From positions 1 through 64,000 of the forward strand of contig NZ_PVUE01000013.1 of NCBI RefSeq assembly GCF_003003235.1: a DNA stretch of 64,000 nt, given 5' to 3'. The stretch is from Antricoccus suffuscus (GTDB lineage Bacteria > Actinomycetota > Actinomycetes > Mycobacteriales > Antricoccaceae). Below, piece by piece: positions 51,908 through 61,105 of the stretch. The notes under the pieces were generated by a model, which was given only the letters and a program-made list of their open reading frames with translations, did not search any database and was not told the origin of the DNA. The first letter of the stretch is position 1. Each line of letters begins with the position of its first letter. A program made the translations under genes and the position numbers.

Positions 51908-53491
51908 GTGACAACAATCAGATTTGGGGTCTTCAGGAAGGCTCAAATTCCCGCATTAATGGCGATCGTCGCGATGGGCCTCGCCGCGTGCGGCGGCGGC
52001 AGCAGCTCTAACGAAGGTGCTAGCGCCTCGACGTCGTACGGCAAGCCGACCCCCGGAGGCGACCTGACCGTCGCGTTCTCGGCGTCACCAACATCGCTGG
52101 ATCCGATCTCGGGCGGCTCCGGGCTCGATCACTCCTCGCTCTACCCGATCTACTCACGCCTCGTAAACTTCACCCCGGACCTGCAGGCGAAGCCCGGCCT
52201 TGCCAAGTCATGGGAATACCCGGATCCGCTCACGCTCGTCCTCACACTTCAGCCAAACGTCAAGTTCCAGGACGGCACCGCGATGGATGCGGCGGCGGTC
52301 AAGTTCAACATCGATCGCGCCAGGACGCTGCCAACCTCGACGGTGAAGACAAACCTGGCGACTGTCGCGAGCGTCGACGCGACATCCCCTGACACGGTGA
52401 CCATTCACCTGACCGAGCCCGACACGTCGTTGCCGCTAATTTTCGCCGATCGGGCCGGCATGATGGTCTCGCCGACCGCGGTGCAGAGCGAGGGTGCCGA
52501 CTTCGCGTCCCATCCCGTGGGTGCGGGCCCGTACAAGTTTGTCAGTTTTGCGCCGGGCGATTCGCTGGTTCTGACTAAGAACACCGACTACTGGGAACCA
52601 GGTAAGCCGTATCTGGACAACCTGACCATCAAGTACATCGCAAATGGTCAGACGGCCAACAACGCACTGGTCGACAAGCAGATCGACTTCGTCAATGGCG
52701 TCAGCCCCCAGCTCGTGGCGAGCCTCAAGGCGAAACCGGGCATCGTGGCGAACAGTTCCTCATCTGTCTCGATGAACGGCTGTTACTTCAACTTCAGGAA
52801 GCCGCCGTTCAACGAACTCAAGGCCCGCCAGGCCATCGCTTATGCGCTGGACAACGGGGCACTCAACAAGGCGCTCAACTTCGGTCAAGGCGGCGAGGCT
52901 GCGACTCAGCTGTTCCCCTCGAGCTACTGGGCGTACAACAAAGACCTCAAATACCCGTACAAGCACGACGTAAAGAAGGCGAAGCAACTCTGGTCAGAAG
53001 CTGGCATGGACGGCGTCACGGTTCAAGCAATTGGCTACAACGCACCTGGACAGCAGCGGAAGCTCGAGATCATTCAATCTGAGCTCAAAGAAGCGGGTAT
53101 CACAATGACCGTGGATATAAAGGATGTCAGCGCTGCGAACCAAGAGATGTACGTCGATGGGGGCCCCGCAACACTCTACTGTTCCGGCTGGAGCGGCCGA
53201 CCTGATCCCAATGACACCTTCACCAGCCTCACCTCGCCGAAGTCCTTCTACAACCCTGGCGGATTTGCAGCGCCAAACGTGGAAGAACTGATTGCCGCAG
53301 GAAAGAAGGAGTCGGACACGGCCGCTCGTGCCAAGGCCTACCAACCGCTGGCGAAACTCGTCCAAGACTACGTCATCTGGCTGCCGATCAACTTCAACCC
53401 GCTGATCGTCGCGTACCAAAGCAAGGTCAAAGGCTACGTGCCCGATCTATACGGGAAGCCGGACGTCAGCTTCCTGTGGATCACCAAGTAA
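51908..53491 (+). CDS. dipeptide/oligopeptide-type substrate-binding lipoprotein
   Basis: A 527-residue solute-binding protein of the SBP_bac_5 family. GTG 51908 is preceded by AAAGGGG and lies two bases after the oppF stop. The signal peptide ends in MGLAACGGGSSSN with the lipidated cysteine near residue 24. Typical blocks are YPIYSRLVNFTPDLQAKPGL, AKSWEYPDPLTLVLTLQPNV, FQDGTAMDAAAVKFNIDRA and PVGAGPYKFVSFAPGDSLVL. The family binds peptides but also opines, glutathione, nickel and plant-derived compounds. Linkage to a CoA-transferase suggests a non-peptide carboxylic acid. Confidence 0.92.
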   Translation: MTTIRFGVFRKAQIPALMAIVAMGLAACGGGSSSNEGASASTSYGKPTPGGDLTVAFSASPTSLDPISGGSGLDHSSLYPIYSRLVNFTPDLQAKPGLAKSWEYPDPLTLVLTLQPNVKFQDGTAMDAAAVKFNIDRARTLPTSTVKTNLATVASVDATSPDTVTIHLTEPDTSLPLIFADRAGMMVSPTAVQSEGADFASHPVGAGPYKFVSFAPGDSLVLTKNTDYWEPGKPYLDNLTIKYIANGQTANNALVDKQIDFVNGVSPQLVASLKAKPGIVANSSSSVSMNGCYFNFRKPPFNELKARQAIAYALDNGALNKALNFGQGGEAATQLFPSSYWAYNKDLKYPYKHDVKKAKQLWSEAGMDGVTVQAIGYNAPGQQRKLEIIQSELKEAGITMTVDIKDVSAANQEMYVDGGPATLYCSGWSGRPDPNDTFTSLTSPKSFYNPGGFAAPNVEELIAAGKKESDTAARAKAYQPLAKLVQDYVIWLPINFNPLIVAYQSKVKGYVPDLYGKPDVSFLWITK

Positions 53492-53528
53492 GGGGTCCGA
53501 GAGGTATGTATGAGGGCGACACGAGAAG

Positions 53529-54467
53529 ATGTTCGGTTCGATAATTCTGCGGCGCCTCGGGGCAGTCATCCCGACGCTGCTGATCGCGAGCCTGGTCGTG
53601 TTCATGCTCGTCCAGATGATTCCGGGCGACCCGGCGATTACGATCGCCGGGGAGTCCGCGACTCCCGAGCAGCTTCAGGCCATTCGCCAGAGCCTGGGTT
53701 TGAACGATTCGCTGCCGGTGCAGTTCTGGAACTGGCTGACGAACCTCGTGCACGGGGACCTTGGCCGTTCGCTGATCAACGGCGAACCGGTGCGATCTGC
53801 GTTGATGCGCACCACCGGGGTGACTCTGACGATCGTCGCTACCGCGATGCTCATCGCGCTCGTAATTGGACTCGCCGCAGGAATCGTGGCCGCGCTTCAC
53901 GCCAACGGCCTGGTCGACAGGGCCGTAACGGCGCTGGTTTCCCTGGGGGTCGCAATGCCGGGTTTCTGGATCGGGCTCATCCTCGTGATCGTCTTCGCCC
54001 TCGGGCTCGGGTGGTTCCCAGCGACTGGCGGCATGAGCTTCTTCGCCGACCCCGTGACAGCGCTTCAGCACGCCGTTCTTCCGGGCCTCGCCATGGGGAT
54101 CGTCGGTGCTGCCGAAATCGCCCGGCAGACCCGCGGGGCGATGATCCAGGCCATGTCTGCCGATAGCGTGCGAACCCACCGAGCCAAAGGATTATCCGAA
54201 CGCGCGATCGTCTGGCGGGCGCTGAAGAATTGCTCCGTGCCCATCCTGACCATCGCGGGGCTCCAGCTGAATTCCTACCTGGGCGCCACCGTCGTGATCG
54301 AAGCAGTATTCGCGATACCCGGTCTGGGCGGGCTGATCCTGAATGCAACGCTTCAAAAGGATTACCCGATCATCCAAGGCGTCGTACTTGTCATGGCGCT
54401 GATCGTTATCACGGTGAATTTGCTCGTGGACATTGCGTACCGCATCGTCGACCCGAGGATTCGATGA
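53529..54467 (+). CDS. dppB: dipeptide/oligopeptide-type ABC permease (DppB-like)
   Basis: A 312-residue membrane protein with six membrane segments. Typical start SIILRRLGAVIPTLLIASLV, then QSLGLNDSLPVQFWNWLTNL followed by VHGDLGRS and the coupling loop DSVRTHRAKGLSERAIVWRA. It forms the channel with the permease encoded next. It lies 37 bases after the binding-protein gene and two bases before its partner. Confidence 0.93.
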   Translation: MFGSIILRRLGAVIPTLLIASLVVFMLVQMIPGDPAITIAGESATPEQLQAIRQSLGLNDSLPVQFWNWLTNLVHGDLGRSLINGEPVRSALMRTTGVTLTIVATAMLIALVIGLAAGIVAALHANGLVDRAVTALVSLGVAMPGFWIGLILVIVFALGLGWFPATGGMSFFADPVTALQHAVLPGLAMGIVGAAEIARQTRGAMIQAMSADSVRTHRAKGLSERAIVWRALKNCSVPILTIAGLQLNSYLGATVVIEAVFAIPGLGGLILNATLQKDYPIIQGVVLVMALIVITVNLLVDIAYRIVDPRIR

Positions 54468-54468
54468 C

Positions 54469-55389
54469 ATGACTGACAAAGTTACGAACAAAGTGCGCAC
54501 ACCGGATACGACCGTGACGCAAACTCCACGGCAACGACGCTGGTTACGGCTGCTTCTGGCCGACAAGGTGTCGCTAGTCGCCGCTGTTGTGATTGTGCTG
54601 ATCATCCTGGCGGCGATCCTCGCGCCACTTCTCGCTCCGTACAGCCCATCTGACCAAGACCTCAACAGCATCCTTTCCGGGCCGTCTGGTGCCCATCTGC
54701 TTGGGACTGACGACCTCGGCCGGGATTTGCTCAGCAGGCTCATCTACGGCGCGCGAGTCTCTCTGGAAGCCTCAGTGATCGCCGTAGGGGTGGGGCTACT
54801 GATTGGCGTGCCGGTCGGTCTTGCGGCCGGATACTTCGGACGCTGGATCGACGCGATCCTGATGCGCATCGTCGACACGCTCCTCGCGTTCCCCGCGCTA
54901 GTGCTCGCCATCGGGGTCGGTGCTGCACTCGGTCGAGGCCTTGTACAGGCCATGATCGCGGTCGGAATCGTGTTTGCACCGATCCTTGCGCGCCTCGTTC
55001 GCGGCCAAGTTCTCACCTTACGCAAGCGCCTCTTCATCGAGGTCGCAACGACGTACGGCACCTCGACAGGCAGAATGATCCGGCGGCACGTAATACCTAA
55101 CGTGATGCGTCCGGTTATCGTTCAGGCCACATTCCTCCTTGCGATCGGTCTACTCGCAGAAGCGAGTCTGAGTTTCCTCGGCTTAGGTGTCCAGCCTCCG
55201 ACGGCGAGTTGGGGAACGATGCTCCAAAGCTCATTTCAGTTCATCACCGTTGCCCCAAGCCAGATATTCGCGCCCGGCATAGCTATTGCGATAACCGTCT
55301 TGTCATTCAATCTCCTCGGCGATTTCCTGAACGACGTACTGGATCCCAACACACCACTACGGCCCCGGAGGAAGCGACGCCGGGCGTAG
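54469..55389 (+). CDS. dppC: dipeptide/oligopeptide-type ABC permease (DppC-like)
   Basis: A 306-residue membrane protein starting at 54469 (MTDKVTNKVRTPDTTV), one base after the dppB stop. The DppC N-terminal block LLLADKVSLVAAVVIVLIIL, the HLLGTDDLGRDLLSRLIYG motif, the coupling loop VATTYGTSTGRMIRRHVIPN and the ending SLSFLGLGVQPPTASWGTML are all present. Completes the importer. Confidence 0.93.
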   Translation: MTDKVTNKVRTPDTTVTQTPRQRRWLRLLLADKVSLVAAVVIVLIILAAILAPLLAPYSPSDQDLNSILSGPSGAHLLGTDDLGRDLLSRLIYGARVSLEASVIAVGVGLLIGVPVGLAAGYFGRWIDAILMRIVDTLLAFPALVLAIGVGAALGRGLVQAMIAVGIVFAPILARLVRGQVLTLRKRLFIEVATTYGTSTGRMIRRHVIPNVMRPVIVQATFLLAIGLLAEASLSFLGLGVQPPTASWGTMLQSSFQFITVAPSQIFAPGIAIAITVLSFNLLGDFLNDVLDPNTPLRPRRKRRRA

Positions 55390-55410
55390 GTCGAACATCC
55401 AGCCGACATG

Positions 55411-55456
55411 GTCGCCGTATAGCCACCGTGCTGCCGCCGTATAGTCGCCGTACAGC
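55411..55456. repeat. three direct repeats upstream of the LuxR-type regulator
   Basis: The 12-base unit GYCGCCGTAYAG occurs at 55411-55422, 55433-55444 and 55445-55456. Spacing from the first to the second is 22 bases (about two helical turns) and from the second to the third 12 bases. It lies in the 127 bases between dppC and the regulator gene and could be a binding site for that regulator or another activator. Confidence 0.45.
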
Positions 55457-55516
55457 GAAAGGTGATACGGGGTCAGACACTGCGATCTCGCACTTGGAAA
55501 GTTGGCACGACAGCGA

Positions 55517-58357
55517 ATGGCGAATATTTCCGGCGGGCAGGAGCTCTCCGGACGCACCGGGGAGCTAACCGCCCTGATTGGACTCCTGGATCGCCTGCAG
55601 AACGACGGCGCGACCTGCTGCATTGTGACCGGTGATGCTGGCATGGGTAAGACGATGCTCACTAGGCAACTAGCGCAGATCGCAAGGACTCGTGGGTATC
55701 TCACGCTTGAAGGGCGTGCGCAAGAGTACGACCGAAGCCATGCCTATTCCACGCTCAAGGACACCTTGTCCTCGGTCCAGGAGACAGACCTCGCGACGGA
55801 ATCCGCCAAGTATCTAAAGCTAGTCGGACAGGCGATCGCAGAACCGCACTTCTCTCCGGTCGAAAGCTCGCCGAACGCACCCTCCGAACAGTCGACACTC
55901 GCCCGCCTTACCCAATTTCTCCGCTCAGCAACGGTCGATCAACCATGCGTCCTCATTATCGATGATGCTCACGCGTCGGACGACGAGACACTTCAGACCC
56001 TGTCTTTGGCGTTCCGCTATCTTTCCGTGCGTCCGATCCTCCTAGCCTGCGCCGTGCGAAGTGACAAGTGGCTCGCAGATAGCAGCTTCGCCACCACGAT
56101 CGGACGGCTCACGGAGCACAGTCAGCACTCCATTATCGACCTGAGCGCCCTCGACGACCTTGCGCTAGAGCGCCTGGTCCAGGACGTGACCGGAGGGACC
56201 CCCGACAGTCACCTGCTGGCCTACATCCAAAGGCAGAGCGCGGGGAACCCGTTGTTCGCTAAGGAAGCGCTCCTTTCCCTACAGGCCCAGGGAGCGCTGC
56301 GTATCAGCGGCGAGACGGTGGTCCTTCCGGAAGCTCCACCGAACATAAGGGTTAGCCGTCGCGGCGCCCTCCTCCAGCGGATCTTCCGACAGGACCAGCA
56401 CTGCCTAGAACTGGCAAGACTGTTATCCGCGTTTGGCGAGGTCCACCTGGACCAGTTTTCCCTGATCGCCGATCTAACGGGCTTTAGCCAGCCGTTTCTC
56501 GAATCGGCGTTCGACAGTCTCGTAGAGGCGGGAATTCTCGTCCTCGGCTCGAGGAACGTCTACCAATTCGCTCATCCTCTAATGGCCGAGGTGCTCTACG
56601 AAGATCTAGGGCCTACAAAGCGACGACGGATTCACTATGCGATCGCGAGCCGGTTACCGGCGGACGCGCCGCAGATGGGACGGACTCGCCGAGCCACACA
56701 TCTGGTCGAGTCGGCTGAGATCGGCGATCTGTCCGCGATAAATGCGGCGATCGAGGTCGCTGAGACGATTCGCCACTCTGCTCCGCTGTCTGCCGCCGTT
56801 TGGTACGAGCGGGCGCTCAACCTCGTCGGACCCACTGACCCCGACCTGGCCGTGTCAACGCTCGCTGCCAGGGCATTAGCTCTATGGAAGGGAGCGCGAC
56901 CTGAACTCGCAATTCGGGACGGACTTCAAGCGCTGTCCAGCCTTCCTCCTGGCAAGCTGCGCGACCGCACACTGGCCGTCATCGTCAACGCCATGTACGC
57001 GACGAGCCGGCTGGATGAGGCACTGGAGCTACTGGACGGCATGACGGTGAACGCCAGCTTAAGCATCCCTTTTCGCTCTTTACGCCCGGTAATTCTCGCC
57101 CAGGTCGGTCACCCGACAGAGGCCATCGAGGCTCTCGATGAAATCACCAAGGTGGTCGAGGACCACGGAGATAGTACCGATGTCGTCACCTTCACCCACC
57201 TCGGTCAGGCTGCAGGAACCCTCGGGGTCTGGAAGGAAGCAGAGGAATGGATCCATCGCCTAACCGACATTGGCTTGGACGGGTCGGACCAATACTCCAG
57301 CGAAATGCGCGTCGGCGCGCTCGAATCAGCTGCCTATCTCCTCAGTGAAGCGGGCTTCGTGATGCGATCGAGCACGGCAATTGCTGAGGCATTCACAGTC
57401 GCCACCGGACCCCTGCGAAACTCTGGTGGCCAGACGGAGCACCACCAGATCATCAACTATTTCTTCCGCGGCGAATGGACGCGTGCCCTCGAGACCCTTC
57501 GCACCACCTCGGTGCGGCTCGAATTCTCTGGGATGACTGCCATTTTAGGACGCCTACAACTTATCGAGGGCGAGATTCTCCTTGGGCAGGCGCGCTACTC
57601 TGAGGCTGGTCAACTGCTTTCCGCGTTCCCCAGGTTCTCGACCGACGACCGCATCAGTTGCGAACGAGAAATCCTCCGATCGCGAATTGAACTCGGCCAC
57701 GGCCAATTCGACTCTGCCTTGGAAGGTCTGAAATCACAGCTCAAACGTCTTAATAACCGAGGCTGGCTCCGCACCGAGGCCCGATTGCTAGAGGCGCTCT
57801 TCGAGACCTATGTCGGCTTACAGGATTTCGCATCGGCGCGCGTAGCGGGTGACCGGCTCAGGGACCTGGCAGAGCACACCGATATTCCCCGCTTCCGATG
57901 GACTGCGGACCTTGCGGCAGTCGTCATTAATGACGATGTTGCGCTCGCCGAAACGCTAATAAGGGAAGCCGACTCTGAAGGAGCCGGCTTCATCGTCGCT
58001 CGCGCCGAATTCGCCCTGGGCGTGGCTAAAGGGAACGACCCTGACCCGCTGCGACGTGCATTGATCCGTTTTGATGCGATGGGAGCTCGATCGTGGCGCG
58101 AGCGAGTGCTCTTGCACTTGAATAGTTCGCCGATCAGCCCGGCCGTGGAATCGACTGACCCGCGATATCTCGATCTAACGGATGTCGAAAGGCGGCTTGT
58201 AACTCTAGTTCGCGATGGGCTCAACAATCGCGAGATCGCAGACGAGCTCCATTACAGTCGGAAAACGATTGAGGCATACCTGAGCCGACTGTATCGGAAG
58301 TTCGATTGCCACTCGCGGGTTGGCCTCATCGTCGCTCTTGAGGAAGACGGTGGATAG
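55517..58357 (+). CDS. large ATP-binding LuxR-family (LAL) regulator
   Basis: A 946-residue transcription activator. Residues about 10-300 are an AAA ATPase with Walker A VTGDAGMGKTMLTR and Walker B CVLIIDDAHASDDE. The middle 500 residues are helical repeats of the TPR-like type that bind inducers. The C-terminal LuxR helix-turn-helix is LTDVERRLVTLVRDGLNNRE, IADELHYSRKTIEAYLSRLY. Start assigned to ATG 55517; a TTG at 55502 is also open. No clear ribosome-binding site for either. LAL proteins (MalT-like) activate catabolic operons, and this one lies just after a complete importer operon in the same orientation, its likely target. Confidence 0.9.
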   Translation: MANISGGQELSGRTGELTALIGLLDRLQNDGATCCIVTGDAGMGKTMLTRQLAQIARTRGYLTLEGRAQEYDRSHAYSTLKDTLSSVQETDLATESAKYLKLVGQAIAEPHFSPVESSPNAPSEQSTLARLTQFLRSATVDQPCVLIIDDAHASDDETLQTLSLAFRYLSVRPILLACAVRSDKWLADSSFATTIGRLTEHSQHSIIDLSALDDLALERLVQDVTGGTPDSHLLAYIQRQSAGNPLFAKEALLSLQAQGALRISGETVVLPEAPPNIRVSRRGALLQRIFRQDQHCLELARLLSAFGEVHLDQFSLIADLTGFSQPFLESAFDSLVEAGILVLGSRNVYQFAHPLMAEVLYEDLGPTKRRRIHYAIASRLPADAPQMGRTRRATHLVESAEIGDLSAINAAIEVAETIRHSAPLSAAVWYERALNLVGPTDPDLAVSTLAARALALWKGARPELAIRDGLQALSSLPPGKLRDRTLAVIVNAMYATSRLDEALELLDGMTVNASLSIPFRSLRPVILAQVGHPTEAIEALDEITKVVEDHGDSTDVVTFTHLGQAAGTLGVWKEAEEWIHRLTDIGLDGSDQYSSEMRVGALESAAYLLSEAGFVMRSSTAIAEAFTVATGPLRNSGGQTEHHQIINYFFRGEWTRALETLRTTSVRLEFSGMTAILGRLQLIEGEILLGQARYSEAGQLLSAFPRFSTDDRISCEREILRSRIELGHGQFDSALEGLKSQLKRLNNRGWLRTEARLLEALFETYVGLQDFASARVAGDRLRDLAEHTDIPRFRWTADLAAVVINDDVALAETLIREADSEGAGFIVARAEFALGVAKGNDPDPLRRALIRFDAMGARSWRERVLLHLNSSPISPAVESTDPRYLDLTDVERRLVTLVRDGLNNREIADELHYSRKTIEAYLSRLYRKFDCHSRVGLIVALEEDGG

Positions 58358-58375
58358 CGCGGGTCCGTCCGCGCT
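58356..58375 (+). terminator. hairpin at the end of the LAL regulator gene
   Basis: Perfect 7-base arms AGCGCGG and CCGCGCT with a six-base loop, overlapping the stop codon. It is followed by a run of six A rather than T, so on the plus strand it lacks the uridine tract; actinobacterial terminators often do. Confidence 0.4.
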
Positions 58376-58811
58376 AAAAAACCGACCTTTAACGTTGTAG
58401 CGGCTGCCACCCGAGCGTCATGACCCGAACACGTTACCAGCGAGTGAACGCGTCCGTGATTCGAGGGCCAAGCAGTGAAAGCCCTGCGGAGGTCCTCGTA
58501 TCGGGTTCGCACCAGTTGAATCGTCGATTCTCTAAAATAAATGAACCGCGTGGCATGCCGGCGGCTGGAGTGCCGTGGGCTGGATGAACCTCGCACTACT
58601 CACCATCTGCCTCACCGTCGCGATCCTCATCCGGATCCGCGCACGCGAGCCCGCACCATTTGCTTCCTGACGGCCGACCCTCACCATCTTGCAGCACTCG
58701 AGGTATCGACCTAGCGGTCAGTGTCGCCGGACTGCGTTACCTAGCGAGTATCGGCGGCACCAGCGGAACGCCTTGCTAATTCAATACCTGGTCAGTTGAT
58801 ACGGTTTGCGC
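58376..58811. other. intergenic region holding the third MFS fragment
   Basis: About 436 bases without an intact gene. The only recognisable content is the MFS gene end at 58545-58670; the flanks show nothing. Confidence 0.45.
58545..58670 (+). pseudogene. 3'-terminal fragment of an MFS transporter gene (copy 3)
   Basis: Forty-one codons and a stop encode TAWHAGGWSAVGWMNLALLT, ICLTVAILIRIRAREPAP, matching the end of the intact gene at 37613-38830 and of the second copy at 44439-44792. It begins abruptly at ACCGCGTGGCATG and stays in frame to the stop. It differs from both others near the end (LTICLTV and FAS), so it comes from yet another homologue. Confidence 0.82.
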
Positions 58812-59132
58812 GTGATCAAAGAATCCGTGACCGACACACTTCGGACAGTCGTCGAGGAGCGCGACTGGGCACAGTTCCACACACCCGAGAACCTCGCCAA
58901 GAGCATTGCGATCGAGGCGGGCGAACTACTTGAGTGTTATCAGTGGAGTGCCGATACCGATCCTGAGCGCACAAGAGACGAGCTCGCTGACGTACTGACA
59001 TATTGCCTGCTGCTCGCCGACAGGCTGGACTTGGACGCTAACCAAATCATTCTCGAGAAACTGGCAACGACACGGGCGAAGTACCCCGTCGAGAGAGCCC
59101 GCGGCCGAAGCACCAAGTATGACCAACTTTGA
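58812..59132 (+). CDS. MazG-like nucleotide pyrophosphohydrolase
   Basis: A 106-residue single-domain MazG-type protein. Acidic metal-binding residues appear as EAGELLECYQW and, on the next helix, DELADVLTYCLLLAD, the ExxE...ExxD pattern. The GTG at 58812 is taken as start; a TTG at 58806 is possible. It hydrolyses nucleoside triphosphates to monophosphates and pyrophosphate. Its last 14 bases overlap the next gene, so the two products are probably partners. Single-domain forms of this kind occur both in housekeeping and in defence loci; the neighbour suggests the latter. Confidence 0.88.
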   Translation: MIKESVTDTLRTVVEERDWAQFHTPENLAKSIAIEAGELLECYQWSADTDPERTRDELADVLTYCLLLADRLDLDANQIILEKLATTRAKYPVERARGRSTKYDQL

Positions 59133-60825
59133 GATCGAGCAACTGCGGTTCTCACAAGTAGACGTCAAAGGTTGGGCCACCCTCAGCAATCGACACACCA
59201 ACTGGCCGGTTGTCTACAGCCTCGACGACGGGAGCGACATCTACGTCGGGGAATCCCTCAACGTCGCAGCCCGCTTGCTTCAGCATCTCGAGTCCCCTGA
59301 TAAGAAGCATCTTCGGCGGATTCGGGTTGTCATCGACGGCACATTTAACAAGTCCACGTGTCTGGATCTCGAATCATTTTTAATCCGGCTGCTTGCCGGA
59401 GACGGTCGCTACCAAGTTTTGAACCGTAACGCCGGCATCACCGACGCGGACTACTTCAGTCGGAACCAATACCAACAAACCTTCGAGGAGGTATTCGCAG
59501 AGCTCCTTGCAGCGGGGGTGTTCACGCGCACCATTCCACAGATAGAGAACAGCGACCTGTTCAAGCTGTCCCCGTTCAAGGCCCTCAACAACGACCAGGC
59601 AATCGCAGTTGAGGACATCCTCGAGGGTCTGTTCGAAGACCTCGCCTCCGGCGATCGCAGCACTGTCGTCGTACAAGGCGACCCCGGCACCGGAAAGACC
59701 ATTGTCGCCATCTACCTCATGAAACTGCTTCGAGATATCGCAAGGTCCATGCCAGGCGAAGAAGTGGACAGCGATTCGATCTTCTCCGAATTCTTCGCCG
59801 AGGGCTACCGCGAACTTCTCGAAAACGTGCGCATCGGACTTGTCATCCCCCAGCAGTCACTGCGTTCTTCGATCGAGAAGGTGTTCTCTAAGACTCCCGG
59901 ACTCAGCAAAGGAATGGTCTTCACTCCGTTCCAAGTTGGCGAGAGCGAAGAGAGATTCGACTTACTCATCGTTGACGAGACACACAGACTCAACCAGCGT
60001 GCCAACCAGCCTTCTGCGATCCAAAATCGCCGATTTGCCGAGATCAACAAACGACTATTTGGTGTTGACGACAGTTCGAAAACGCAACTTGACTGGATTC
60101 AGACGCAAAGCAATCATCAAATCTTCCTCCTCGACTCGGCTCAGAGCGTACGGCCAGCCGATCTGCCTTCTGCAAGCCTCGAACGCCTCGCCGCGACGGA
60201 CCGTTGCTACCCCCTGACCTCCCAGATGCGAGTCCGCGGAGGTTCGGACTACATCTCATACGTACGGCAGATACTGAGTCCATTACCGCCGACCCGGGAG
60301 CTCTTTCGGGACTACGAGTTCCGGATGTTTGATGATCTGGAGCAGATGCGCGACCAAATCCGGCGGAAAGATTCCGAGGAGGGCTTGTGCCGCCTCGTCG
60401 CAGGGTACGCCTGCCCATGGAAAAGTAAGAAGGACCCAACGGCGTACGACATCGAGCTTGACGGAGTTCAACTGCGATGGAATAGGACGGATAAGGACTG
60501 GATTAACTCCGCTAACTCAGTGGATGAGGTCGGATCAATCCACACAGTACAAGGCTATGACCTCAACTTCGCTGGCGTGATTATCGGACCCGATCTTCGT
60601 TACGATGCCTCGAATAGCCAGCTAGTCTTCGATCGAGCGAACTACTTCGACAAAAAGGGTAAAGAGAACAATCCACGCCTTGGCATTACCTACAGCGACG
60701 ACGATCTGCTCCGGTTTGTCGTCAACGTCTATAGCGTGCTACTTACCCGTGGGATACGAGGAACTTACGTCTACGCGTGTGATCCAGCGCTTCGCACCTA
60801 CTTGCAGCGATTCATCTCGATCTAA
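59119..60825 (+). CDS. GIY-YIG nuclease and DUF2075 ATPase fusion
   Basis: A 568-residue protein. Residues about 25-110 resemble a GIY-YIG nuclease (VVYSLDDGSDIYVGESLNVA, ARLLQHLES), with Val-Tyr and Tyr-Val-Gly standing for the GIY and YIG triplets. From about 160 on is a DUF2075 helicase-like ATPase: Walker A VVQGDPGTGKTIVAIYL, Walker B LLIVDETHRLNQRANQ, the arginine-bearing SQMRVRGGSDYISYVRQIL, and EVGSIHTVQGYDLNFAGVII with LLTRGIRGTYVYACDPALR. The combination suggests a nucleic-acid-processing motor. Translation is coupled with the MazG-like gene. DUF2075 proteins cluster in defence islands; an antiphage role is inferred. Confidence 0.88.
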   Translation: MTNFEIEQLRFSQVDVKGWATLSNRHTNWPVVYSLDDGSDIYVGESLNVAARLLQHLESPDKKHLRRIRVVIDGTFNKSTCLDLESFLIRLLAGDGRYQVLNRNAGITDADYFSRNQYQQTFEEVFAELLAAGVFTRTIPQIENSDLFKLSPFKALNNDQAIAVEDILEGLFEDLASGDRSTVVVQGDPGTGKTIVAIYLMKLLRDIARSMPGEEVDSDSIFSEFFAEGYRELLENVRIGLVIPQQSLRSSIEKVFSKTPGLSKGMVFTPFQVGESEERFDLLIVDETHRLNQRANQPSAIQNRRFAEINKRLFGVDDSSKTQLDWIQTQSNHQIFLLDSAQSVRPADLPSASLERLAATDRCYPLTSQMRVRGGSDYISYVRQILSPLPPTRELFRDYEFRMFDDLEQMRDQIRRKDSEEGLCRLVAGYACPWKSKKDPTAYDIELDGVQLRWNRTDKDWINSANSVDEVGSIHTVQGYDLNFAGVIIGPDLRYDASNSQLVFDRANYFDKKGKENNPRLGITYSDDDLLRFVVNVYSVLLTRGIRGTYVYACDPALRTYLQRFISI

Positions 60826-60875
60826 CTAGAGCCGGCTACGACCTGGCGCCAGGATGGGCAGTGGGTTTACGCGCT

Positions 60876-60909
60876 GGTCGGTGCCTAGTCGCGACTGGCG
60901 CGGCCGACC
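60876..60909 (+). terminator. candidate terminator after the DUF2075 gene
   Basis: Outer arms GGTCGG and CCGACC enclose an inner palindromic AGTCGCGACT flanked by GCC/GGC. A short CTTT follows. A separate 10-base palindrome CTGGCGCCAG lies at 60843-60852. Both lie in the 280-base gap before the nuclease gene. Confidence 0.4.
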
Positions 60910-61105
60910 CTTTCGCCGCGCCCCCGTGACCCAGACCCGACGACCTGTCCGATAGCCGGGATCTGCGCTTTAGTCGGCCCACTTACCCCCTGCTGCTTGG
61001 TTGCGCAATGCCGCTAAACTGTGGCTCGTCGGGGCTCGCTGGCCACTGCCATCCGTGGGCCGATTTCTTGTGGGGTAACTGTAGTGATTGTCGGGGGACG
61101 CTTGT

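Noticed and set aside
54192-54743. 183-codon minus-strand frame across the dppB/dppC junction
   Set aside because: Antisense shadow of two well-recognised permease genes, no family resemblance.
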